Of a stretch of 64,000 nucleotides of DNA, positions 54,326 through 64,000 are shown in pieces. Under the pieces are notes generated by a model, which ran no database searches, was not told where the DNA came from, and saw only the letters and a list, made by a program, of their open reading frames with translations. Origin of the DNA: Arcuatula senhousia (Eukaryota > Mollusca > Bivalvia > Mytilida > Mytilidae); the NCBI GenBank assembly GCA_963971305.1, contig OZ020313.1, positions 27,690,602 through 27,754,601 on the forward strand, in the 5' to 3' direction. Every line of letters begins with the position of its first letter. Position 1 is the stretch's first letter. The translations under genes and the position numbers were made by a program.

Positions 54326-55470
54326 CCAATACCAATAATGCCGAATTTAACCCATGTAGTTTAATATAAGTATCAATTAAAAATCAACAAAGCTTCATTT
54401 CTTCCTTTTGATCATTTTTTTTAACTAAAAGCAAAAGAACCTTATCAAACAACAAAATACTCTGGATCATTAAGATAGGTCCATGTCATTTCTTCCCGTG
54501 TTACTCATTTGCATTTGTATTCTCTCCTTTTTATGCTGATTAAAAAAATAAGTGAAAATGTATGACGCTTTTTTTAGCTGACATTGATTTTGCCAGATAT
54601 AGAGATAAAGTAAAAATTTTAATAACTTAAAAAATAGTTGTTTCTTCAAAAAGAATTATGGCATTTCAGAAATTATTTTTGATACAGTTTTACTAAAAAA
54701 GTTTTGTTTTCAAAAGAAGGGTGCGGGATATGCTATTTTCTTGACACCCGAGGAGTTGTCTAACTTTACCCGGAATGTGACAGCAAAATGTAAACAAATC
54801 GTCAATCATTTTTAGACCATTTCAACTTATTTCCTTGTGCAAGTTTATAATAATTTTAAAGGTATTAATCATGTTAATATGTACTTTAAAGTTGAAGCTA
54901 TACCAATATCATTTAATCTATTGTAAGCTCAAACAAAAGTCGGTCGAAAATTTAACTATAAATTATAACCGGCATGTGTACACATGCTTGAACCAGGAAC
55001 ACATTTATCAAACTATTATTTGACCGAGTTAGCTTGACATCTCACATGACCATGAATATTTTCCACAGTGCTCATGATGTAGTAGTCAATTTTATTTTTA
55101 GATCAGATAATTTAAAGCGTTTTAATCAATACATAATGCTCAGATTTGAATATAAATTTATGCATAGGTGTTTCTTATTTCAAAAGGACTTTTCTTGCAT
55201 ACAGTTGTACATGTACTGCCTTAGTGTGTAGATCATTTAAGTGTATATCATTCACCTGCAAATTTTAAAATATATTAAGAATTTATTATGTGAGTAAGTT
55301 TAATATATTTACTATTTTATAGCACATTCATCACACGATTCATCATGTTCATATAAACAGGATGATGTAAATAAATACAGTTGCGACAGTATAAATTTTA
55401 GAAACAGAAGAATGATCCTCTGCATCAAAGCTTATTATACATGTAGGCCTGTAGCTGCAAAATAAATAAT
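54326..55470. other. Intergenic stretch before the DRAM-family gene
   Basis: No gene or repeat recognised. At 55471-55480 AAG|GTAAGT may end a non-coding first exon of the DRAM-family gene, pairing with the acceptor at 56039. Confidence 0.35.
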
Positions 55471-55599
55471 TATTAAGGTAAGTTTTTCATTTGTTTTTAT
55501 GCATTATATGTTGGAATTAAAATAAAAAAAACTGTACACATGCTTGTATTTACATGTATTTATATGAGTCAGCTTAATGTAGCTTGCTGTGGGTGAATG

Positions 55600-55860
55600 A
55601 GGCCCATAATGCATTTAGCCTTCTCTTATCAAACTGAACAATGGGTCATTAATATGCATCAGGGTTTTGCTCTTCCAAAACATAGAGCAACCATTTTTTT
55701 GTCCTTTCCAGAGGACAAGAATCCTTCCTTGAGACCATCCTAGTAAATGGTCTAAAGGAGGAGTCAGAAATTGGTACAAGTACATTAAATTGTCTTTTCT
55801 ATGTGGATCAAATTATAGAGCTTGGAGGTAGTATCCCGACTTTAATTGATCACCTACATG
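55600..55860 (-). repeat. tRNA-derived SINE, diverged copy
   Basis: Aligns with 24110-24425 through CTTCTCTTATCAAACTG, GGTCATTAATATGCAT, TTTTGTCCTTTCCAGAGGAC and CCTTCCTTGAGACCA. The tRNA-like head is eroded. It lies in the presumed 5' UTR intron of the DRAM-family gene. Confidence 0.6.
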
Positions 55861-56058
55861 CCATGTTTTTGTAAAATGCACTTGAAATTTTTATAATTCT
55901 TCTACAAGTCTCATATGCGTCATATGTGGCTTTATCAATACATGTATTACATTTTTCATATATCTTTTTACAAGAAAACCCCCCAACCCCCAATAAATCA
56001 GGTTATTTTTCCATAGATATCTTTTATTTCTATTTTCAGAAGTGACCTAGATCTGAAG

Positions 56059-59000
56059 ATGTGTTTAAGAGGTCTGAGCTATTTGCCGATCTGTCTTGTG
56101 TTCAACTCATTGATCACTTTCATAGTGTCCTATGTTATAGCCATATCCAGACACGATGTCAAACCATATTTTCCATACATCAGGTACCGACCATTGTCAT
56201 TGTCTCCCCAATCCTGGCATGAACCTTCCCACGTGGGAGTCAGTTCCTGTCTCTGGTCCAACTGTAACTGGAGCAACTAACTCTGGGGATGGTGTGTCAT
56301 GGGCTGGATGACCTATGGCACATAGCTTGTCTTGTTTAACAGTCCCTGCAGAGGCTTCTAGCCCTATAGTCACAACCATAAACACCCTATTATTGTCATC
56401 AATGAAAAAAAGAAAGTAATCTTTACAGCTACAATGTAGCTAGAATGATAAGTCAATTGAAACATAAACAAATTCAGGATGCAAGTTTAGTTTTTAGTTA
56501 GATTGGAAAAGATACAAACTGCATTTAACAGAATATCTACACACACAAAAAATCACAAATTTGATCCAATTGCATATACATGTAGGTTGAAAAAAAAACA
56601 ATGATTAATCTTATGTTCTCTCATTTTACAGTGACACAGGTACTAAGCCACCAGAGAGCTGTATATTTGGCCAGTTCTTGAATATTTCTGCTGCTTTGGG
56701 TAGGTTTAGTCTTGTGAGGTTTATAATACATTTCTATTTTTATAGACAATTGCTTTATATTTATCAAAAACTCTACTTTATGTATAGAATTTGTCTTAAT
56801 ATATGTGCATCTGCCTGTTCCTCCTTCTGTATGGATTGGTTTACTGAGTATAACTTTTGAATGATGATATAATTGCATGGAACTTACAGTTACAGGTGAA
56901 AAGTTGAAATTGAATAGAGAAATTGGTTTATTGCATATATATAACTGTTGAGCACCTTGGTACAATTTTATTTAACTTAAAACATATTACAAGCTAATGA
57001 CGAAGGAAGAAATCTGAAGATTTGTGGGTCAAAAGGTGAAAGGTCAAGTTCACAAGCTATGTCAGGCAGGTGACCTTGAACCATTATCTTCAATGAAATA
57101 TAAATTAATTCTTGTTATTTCATTTATTTTGTACATTAATTCTTGTTCTTTATACATTATAACACAGGATTCTTTAAAACATTATAACACTGTCACAGGA
57201 TTCTTTAAATAGTATGTACAGTAATGGGTGTTGCCATTTTTTCAGCTGCATGTACTATGTACGTACGTTATAAACTGGTGGATCAGATCTGTATCGGAGA
57301 GGACAGGAAACTTGTCTGTTTAAACAAAGCTGGTCTAGTATTAGGGGTACTTTCTTCTCTTGGACTAAGCCTGGTGGCTAACTTTCAGGTAAATTTTTCA
57401 TATTTAAACAAAGCTGGTCTAGTATTAGGGGTACTTTCTTCTCTTGGACTAAGCCTGGTGGCTAACTTTCAGGTAAATGTTTCATGTTTAAACAAAGCTG
57501 GTCTAGTATTAGGGGTACTTTCTTCTCTTGGACTAAGCCTGGTGGCTAACTTTCAGGTAAATGTTTCATGTTTAAACAAAGCTGGTCTAGTATTAGGGGT
57601 ACTTTCTTCTCTTGGACTAAGCCTGGTGGCTAACTTTCAGATAAATGTTTCATGTTTAAACAAAGCTGGTCTAGTATTAGGGGTACTTTCTTCTCTTGGA
57701 CTAAGCCTGGTGGCTAACTTTCAGGTAAATGTTTCATGTTTAAACAAAGCTGGTCTAGTATTAGGGGTACTTTCATCCCTTGGACTTGCCTGGTGCCAAC
57801 TTTCAGGTATATATGGTCAAAATTGCAAAAAATATTCTACATTAACGCCACAAAATAATTTGAATTATAAATTTTGTCTGCTACTGTATGGTTAAACAGG
57901 ATGTCTATACAAAAACAGTGGTAACATCAATATTGACAAACATGGCAGATCTATAAAAAAAAACAGGCACAAATATTAAGTAACTACAACTGCAATGGTC
58001 CTGATTTTAAGACTCACTTTAAGAGCCACTTTATCTTTATATCTCTACCGCGTGTGCTGCATGTGTCTGAAACTGACTATCCAAACATGCCATAATTGGC
58101 CTCCAACATACAGTTTAACATATGTCAAACGTTGAGCTCAGAGTAGCTTTCATTTTTCAAATATTTTTTTTTTATCAGGAAACAAATGTTGAGCCAGTAC
58201 ATGTGACAGGTGCAGCCATGGTCCTTGGTTTTGGGGTCGTCTATGCGTTTGTACAGACCTCCCTGTCTTATCATATGTACCCAGACTACAACGGAGTTAA
58301 GATCTGCAGAATTAGATTTGTTATCTCAGTTATTGCCCTTGTTGCCATGGTTACTAGTATCCTTTTAAAAATTATTGAACTAGAATAAGCAAAAGAAATA
58401 GGTGGTCTGTTTATTTTGTCTGCAATGTGTTGCAAAAGTCTGTAAAGTACCATATAGAACTCACTTGGATTTTTCCATCACCTTGTACAGAAATTTAACA
58501 TCAGACTTCAGAACCACAAAATTTAAATATTTGAAATAAGAAATACTTACCAATGGTGGATTCAGAGGGGTGCAGAGGGCATGTGATCCAATTGATGAAT
58601 CAGGTGTTCAAATTAGCATTGGTCCGAGGTCCGGGACTCTCAATTCTTTATGAAGGACCTTCTAATTTTCATTGACAAAGGTCCTGGACATGTCAGTATT
58701 TACAATAACTCTTATTGGGGACTTTCAATTTCTTCTGGAGGACCTTCCTTTCTGGACTCCCAAAAGTCTGGGACTTTTTGCGCTCAAATGTTAATTTGAA
58801 TCCCTGTGAATAGTCACAGAAGGCGAAAAAAAGAATCCACAAACTGACTCTTTTTCGTCAATCCATGAATATTGATCATCATTAAAGTAAATGAATCCAC
58901 AGTATCCTTCCTAAGAAAAAATACTGTAGATACTATTACATAGTACATCATATAGGAAAATGTTATATTTTTTTTGTATTATACAATATGTTAAGTGCTC

Positions 59001-60077
59001 ACATTTTATTCTAACTTTACTTCCTTGACAACCATTTCTAGCTTTTGTAGCAGCCACAATATCAAGAATCCAGGTACATGGACACATAGATAAAACTAAA
59101 TGGACGCCACAGGATGGAGTAAGTTATTCCATTGTTTGTATCTTAAGAATTGATCTTTGTCCACAACCCTAGGAGCAGATTAAGAAATTTGACTTTAATT
59201 TGAAATGTACATGACTTGTATATTGATTTAAAGTAAAGTTTTTGTAAGATCTTTATAAAAGTATACAGAGTAGAATTTTTCTTATAACAAACCTTTAAAA
59301 AAATGCTTACTGAAACTTGGTTGGTAGGCTTAGCCATTTTTACTCAAGTAGACATTACCGTTATATTTAGATTTAAAGCTGAATTGAAAAGATTACTTCC
59401 TAAATTTTTATCGATAATTATGTAAATTTGAACAGAAAAGCACACATTTGACATATATTCTGGTTAGAGTAATTTCTCTTAGATTGTATAAGCACTTGTA
59501 CTATTTTCATCAAATTAAATCTACATTGCAGGTAGAGGTTAACCCTTATATTACATATACAATGCCAATATTTTAAACATGAGCTTTAATTAAATGCAAA
59601 CTGCATGAAAATTTGTCAATTGTATAGTAATTATCAGATCATAGCAGTGGTGGTTCCAGGATTTTTGAAAGGGGGGGGGGGGTCATCGGTAGAAAAGAGG
59701 GGGGTCCAAAACTATAAATTGATGATTTTTGCCCAAATTTTGCATGAAAATTACAGAATTTTCCGAATAAAGGGGGGTTCCAGACCCCCTGGACCCCCCC
59801 TCTGGATCCGCCACTGCATAGGTTTGACTTCCCATTGGATAATACACACACTTATTTTATTTTATTTCAGGGTTTCACAGCACACATCATCAGTACGATA
59901 TCAGAATGGATCACAGCCGTCACATTCCTATTATTCTTTTTCACATACATAAGAGACTTTCAGAAGCTTACGATGGGTGTTACGGCTACTGTGCTAGTGA
60001 GACATTTAGACGTAGAACCTCACGACGCGTCGTTTGTGAATGTAGAACATGATGAAAGAAGACCTTTGTTATCCTGA
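56059..60077 (+). CDS. DRAM-family (Frag1/DRAM/Sfk1) membrane protein, six exons
   Basis: Exons: 56059-56183, 56632-56699, 57246-57388, 58179-58356, 59042-59118, 59871-60077; all GT-AG, one frame, 265 aa, close to the length of human DRAM2. Hallmarks: SDTGTKPPES in the first loop, NKAGLVLGVLSSLGLSLVANFQ as a membrane helix, a Q-TSLSY block, R-RFVISVIALVAMV, and the final helix with FFFTYIRDFQK followed by a cytosolic tail ending RRPLLS. DRAM proteins are multi-pass lysosome or plasma-membrane proteins that modulate autophagy. The exon 4 donor (A|GTATCC) is weak but keeps the frame. A 5' UTR part starts at 56040. The 3' part of exon 3 is tandemly amplified downstream (57320-57815). Confidence 0.85.
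57320..57815 (+). repeat. 84-bp tandem array copying exon 3 end and its splice donor
   Basis: Six units start at 57320, 57404, 57488, 57572, 57656 and 57740. The first is the real exon 3 end plus donor. Units 1, 2, 3 and 5 end TTTCAG|GTAAAT; in unit 4 GT is changed to AT, which kills the donor; unit 6 has lost two bases and has TTTCAG|GTATAT. The frame is open through all units because 84 is a multiple of three. Confidence 0.9.
58609..58799. mobile_element. Small MITE, TTCAAATTAGCATT ends
   Basis: The left TTCAAATTAGCATTGG and right CAAATGTTAATTTGAA are inverted; the interior has repeated GGACCTT and GGGACT words. About 190 bp, in intron 4 of the DRAM-family gene. Confidence 0.5.
59645..59816. 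mobile_element. Small MITE, CAGTGGCGGATCCAGG family
   Basis: Begins CAGTGGTGGTTCCAGG and ends CTGGATCCGCCACTG, with G-runs and C-runs just inside. CATAG flanks both sides (59640-59644, 59817-59821), an apparent 5-bp target duplication. In intron 5 of the DRAM-family gene; related to 52790-54325. Confidence 0.7.
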
Positions 60078-60419
60078 TGTTCATTGTTGTTTAAAGTATA
60101 TTTACATGTAAAAGGCATCATTGGAGCTTTATTTTTACTACAGTACATGCTTTAAAGGTGTAAGTGCTTTATTGTTGACTGCATTTTTAAAAAGCCATTG
60201 GAGTTTTGCTCTGACATGACTACTTGCTTTAAAGGCTCAATTTTTGAGCTTTTTGTAACCCAATTTAAAAGCATTTGAGCTTTACTTTTACCTATATGTG
60301 ATTAAAAAGCATTTTTTAAGCCTTGTCATTGGTTGTATGTTTAAAAGTCATTGTTTTGCTCAGTTTTCTATTTTATAATTAAACGGCTTAAGTGTACGTT
60401 CTTATGATATATGGTTCAA

Positions 60420-60540
60420 GTTTATTGGAAACACGATAACGAGGTTTGGAATAAGTGTATGGGAAACAACCTACATAAACTATCTGCAATTTAAAACTTT
60501 TCAATGAAGACAGCAGACAGCCAGCAGCCTTAAATGTGAT
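60420..60540. repeat. Dispersed repeat related to 49985-50160
   Basis: GGAATAAGTGTATGGGAAACAACCTACATAAAC, then ACAGCCAGCAGCC. Located in the 3' flank or UTR of the DRAM-family gene. Confidence 0.5.
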
Positions 60541-61476
60541 CAGTGGTCGCTGCTTGCCATCTTGCATTGGCAAAAAATAAAAAAATAGGATTCATAGATT
60601 CATACTAATCCTAAATTTATCAGTGAAACTGCACCTTATATAATAAGAAGACTTTTGAATAGTTGATTACTCGAGTATTTTTCACATATTTCATCATTTC
60701 TTTGAGATTCACATCGTTTTTTGCAGACACAGGGGTTATTTGCCATTCTATAAATGGGGGTCTCTACACCTCAAATTTCTTTTCAGAACTTTTGACACTT
60801 GGAAAGATTTATCTTTTCTGTTGACGTTCATTAACATAGAATGTTTTATGTCAATGTTATTAGAAAAACATATCACGCTTTGCAGGGTATTTGCAAAATA
60901 CCAATCTCCACATTAAACTTATCCCTTGCCATTTGGGCTCGGGGGAATTAACCATATCTAAATCGTTTTTTTTTTTCTTTGCAAATACTCCTTCAAAACA
61001 TGATATATCTGTTCAAAGACCAATTTCTGTACATAGAACAAATAACATAAAGAGGACAGGGACAAACATAATTAAGCTTTGACAAATTGGACTCAAAATA
61101 AAATTTGAGCTGATATGAATTGAATTAAAACAGAAGTGTCATAACTTTTCTTCCTATTAAATAACATTTGTAATAAGAGTTTCCTTTGTCTTTCAAAACA
61201 AAACAAAATGTAATTTCTTGTATGTAGTATGTACGGTAGAAAAAATGATATTTAAATGTCTCAGATTAACTTGTAAGCATTTTGTGATGAAAAAAGTGTG
61301 TGATGTCTCATAAGATTTTATAGTTCCAGTATCCTTGTTTATGAAATTGTAAGTCATTTTAAGAAGCTTTATATTTAAATGTGTCATGCACATGTATTAA
61401 ATGTGTGCAAATATTTATTTTGTTTTTGTTATGTCAACTGCAACGTTTTGCAAAGGAACATATAGGAGTTATTTTT
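60541..61476. other. 3' flank of the DRAM-family gene
   Basis: AT-rich with no second gene seen. Candidate polyadenylation signals AATAAA stand near 60586 and 61096. Confidence 0.35.
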
Positions 61477-62690
61477 AGCTCACCTGGACCAAGGTCCATA
61501 TGAGCTATTACCATCACTTGGCGTCTGTCATCGTCGTCTGTCGTCGTCTGTTATCAATTTTTCAAAAATCTTCTCCTCTGAAACTACTGAACAGAATTTA
61601 ATGAAACTTGGTATGAATGATCCTTAGGGTGTCTTGCACCAAACTTTTGTTTCAATTTTTGATCTGTCAAAAACATGGCCACCGTTACTAAAAATAGACC
61701 AGGGGGGTCAGACTGCTGTTTTTGGCTTGTAAATCAAAAAGTATAAGAGATAGATGAAATCTGATGCCATCATACTGCTTCAGCATTAAAAGTTCTACAA
61801 AAGTCTCCACTTGGTCGAAGTTGTCAGATGATCCCTTATAGGGGTTACAGCCACTTAAAGGTGAAATAGTGTTTTTGCATGTTTTTGGCCTATAGAATGA
61901 AAACTATTGTAGATAGAGAAGAGCTGTTGCTTGCTTAAATGTTCAGCTCATTTAGCTCTACAAAAGTCTTTATAGGGTCGAAGTTGTCAGATGACCCCTT
62001 ATAGGGGTTACAGCCCCTTAAAGGGGAAAAATAGTGTTTTTTGCCTATAGAATGAAAACTATTGCATATAGAGAAAAGCTGTTGCTTGCTAAAATGTTCA
62101 GCTCATTTAGGTCTACAAAAGTCTCCATGGGGTCAAAGTTGTCAGATGACTCCTTATATGGGTTACAGCCCCTTAAAGGCAAAAATAGTGTTTTTGGCTT
62201 AAAGAATGAAAACTATTGCAGATATAGAAAAGCTGTTGCTTGATTAAATGTTCACTCATTTAGCTCTACAAAAGTCTTCATAGGGTGGAAGTTGTCAGAT
62301 GATCCCTTATAGGAGTTACAGCCCCTTAAAGGTTTGAAAAATAGCGGTTTTTTTATGTTTTTGGCCCATAGAATGAAAACTATTGCAGATAAAGAAAAGC
62401 TGTTGCTTGCTTAAATGTTCAGCTCATTTAGCTCTTCAAAATAGAAAATAATGAGATGTGGAATAAGTGTAAAGTCTCCATAGGGTTGAAGTTGTCTGAT
62501 AACCCCTTATAGGGGTTACAGCCCATTAAAAGTTGAATAATAGTGTTTTTTGATTATTTAGAAGGAAAACTATTGCAGATAGAGAAAAGCTTTTTCATGC
62601 TTAAACATTCAGCTCAATTAGCTATACAAAAGTCTTCATAGGGTTGACATCAAGACCAGGTGAGCGATTCAGGCTCCTGGGAGCCTCTTG
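61477..62690 (+). mobile_element. Helitron-associated (HINE-like) element, AGCTCACCTGGACC family
   Basis: 5' end AGCTCACCTGGACCAAGGTCC..ATGAGCT forms nested hairpins, followed by (GTC)n (about 61521-61550). About five ~160-bp units carry GTTGTCAGATGACCCC and AAATGTTCAGCTCATTTAG. Then GACCAGGTGAGC, the inner copy of the 5' terminus, and a terminal hairpin AGGCTCCTGGGAGCCT before CTTG. The asymmetric inverted repeats plus 3' hairpin fit Helentron-associated non-autonomous elements. Reverse relatives: 14599-17222 and 20661-23535. Confidence 0.65.
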
Positions 62691-63149
62691 TTACAGTAGT
62701 TCTTTCTTTCAGAAAAATGTCTGTTATAGTTTTTTGTGGCAACTTCATGACACAGTCATGTCATGATATTTGGCATGTACCTTCACCTTTAGTAGATCAT
62801 AGTACTGTATGGTCATTATAGTGTAAACATATTTTATGCCTGAAACTCATCTTCTTCCTGTTTACCAAATATTTTTAGATTCAGGCAACATACATCTTTC
62901 ACAGAAAACACACATTCTAGCTTTTACTTTCATTTTTTTTATTTTAGAATTGTAATTTTTTTCATTTGTCTCAAACTGTTATGGTGTAATTTTCTGTTTT
63001 GTAACATTTGATGTTTGTTTTTGCTTGCCTTGTATGTGTAAAATGAAGAGGATTCTCAAAATGTTTTAGTTTCTGAATCATAAAATAATCTAGAAAATGG
63101 AATTTTTACTTTCCAAAATCAAGTGTTCTCTAAGTATTTACTTCCTTTC
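62691..63149. other. Non-coding stretch
   Basis: AT-rich intergenic DNA. No gene, tandem repeat or TIR recognised. Confidence 0.35.
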
Positions 63150-63861
63150 CATACGACCGCAAAATTTTTGCAATTGTATAATGTTATGGCGATATCATCG
63201 TCGTAGTCTGTATAAATTTGGTTTCTGTGCGATTATTTGAGTAAATATTGACCAATTGAAGGTTGATATTGTATTTGGGGTTTGTGGCCCCTACCGTTAT
63301 AGAAAAAAGGGCCAAAAAGGGCTAAAACATGTGTACTGACAAAACTGCTGTAGAATATGAATTTTTCATTTGATTTTAAAAATTCTTTTTTTTAACATTT
63401 CTCATTGCTACAGTGGGCTGAAGACGGACCACGCCCAATTTGTTGTCTGATTTTTAAAATCTTTTTTTTTTTTCATTGGAATCCTTGTGAAAATCCCTGC
63501 CTGCAATTTCAATCAGATTTGCAATATCTCTTACTGTTTTGGGGAAATGGCAAAAAAAACATGTTTAAGAGTTTGTCGAGGGAAATTGTTTTATACAGAG
63601 AATTTAATTACAGTGGGCCAGCTACTTTTAATGAATATCTTTTAAATATGAATATGTCCACTAATGGAAGCTTCTTTTAGCATTTTTGGTCATTGTGGCC
63701 CCTACCAATTTATCAAAAAAATAAGAAATTAGGGGTCAAAGGGCCAAAACATCAATTAGTATATATAAATAAGATTTTTTTCTATTAAATGTTGATGTAA
63801 TATTTGTGTCAAATATACATTTTTAAGTCCACCACAGGATGCAAATGTCAAAAAGCTTTTT
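63150..63861. repeat. Interspersed repeat shared with 13690-14010
   Basis: TACGACCGCAA near 63153, two blocks with GTGGCCCCTACC..(63285 and 63688) and the end AAGTCCACCACAGGATGC..TCAAAAAGCTTTT match 13690-14010 in reverse orientation. The 91-residue ORF is not supported. Confidence 0.5.
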
Positions 63862-64000
63862 AGCTAACCTGACCCGAAGGGTCGGGTCAGCTATTGTCAT
63901 CACTTGGCGTCCGTCCGTCGTCCGTCGTCCGTAAACTTTTTAAAACGTTAACTCCTCTGACACCATAAGTCCAATTGCAACCAAACTTGGTATGGTTGTT
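63862..64000 (+). mobile_element. Helitron-associated-like element, AGCTAACCTGACCC family, cut by window end
   Basis: AGCTAACCTGACCC-GAA-GGGTCGGGTCAGCT hairpin, then a (CCGT/CGT)n microsatellite and the start of a unit with ACCAAACTTGGTATGG, parallel to 61477. The rest is outside the window. Confidence 0.6.

Noticed and set aside
57224..57895. 223-aa ORF as a separate gene
   Set aside because: It is read-through of DRAM exon 3 into the tandem copies; its start lies in the preceding intron.

Overview
The window looks like nuclear DNA of a bivalve mollusc, probably a mussel-type (mytilid) genome. The reasons are AT-rich sequence, small exons with GT-AG introns, animal gene families (DRAM, PHM), and dense nested repeats whose architecture matches the Helitron-associated 'pearl' elements described in oysters. 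The species assignment is an inference. No rRNA gene, CRISPR array or bacterial operon was seen.

Layout. 1-4441: nested non-autonomous DNA elements. 4442-23282: a recent tandem duplication (units 4442-17222 and 17224-23282). Unit 1 carries an intact-looking 7.6-kb DNA transposon (5321-12966) exactly where unit 2 has 923 bp of unrelated sequence. The transposon has ~505-bp terminal inverted repeats (TIRs) and two convergent genes: a P-superfamily-like transposase with an RFX-like N-terminal domain, and a Pif1-type helicase with a C-terminal PHD finger. This is the strongest candidate for an undescribed system.

25063-31691: a minus-strand two-exon gene for a secreted precursor of fifteen 21-residue repeats, each ending in a furin-type RKKR site. 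31692-45292: a divergently oriented 13-exon gene, assembled here exon by exon, for a 336-aa secreted PHM-like copper monooxygenase. Its copper ligands are conserved but residues that bind peptidyl-glycine in classical PHM are changed. A repetitive propeptide beside a peptide-type monooxygenase may be a precursor/tailoring pair, which is speculative.

47644-52087: a six-coding-exon minus-strand gene for a 287-aa protein I do not recognise. 56059-60077: a six-exon DRAM-family membrane protein (265 aa). The 3' part of its exon 3, with its splice donor, is tandemly copied six times (84 bp, 28 codons), so alternative donors could add transmembrane-like segments in frame.

The rest is repeats: five or more Helitron/HINE-like families sharing one architecture, several MITE families, tRNA-derived SINE copies, a ~355-bp satellite-like repeat, and Penelope-like and LINE remnants. 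Spliced models rest on splice signals, reading phase and family motifs read by eye, not on transcripts or database searches.
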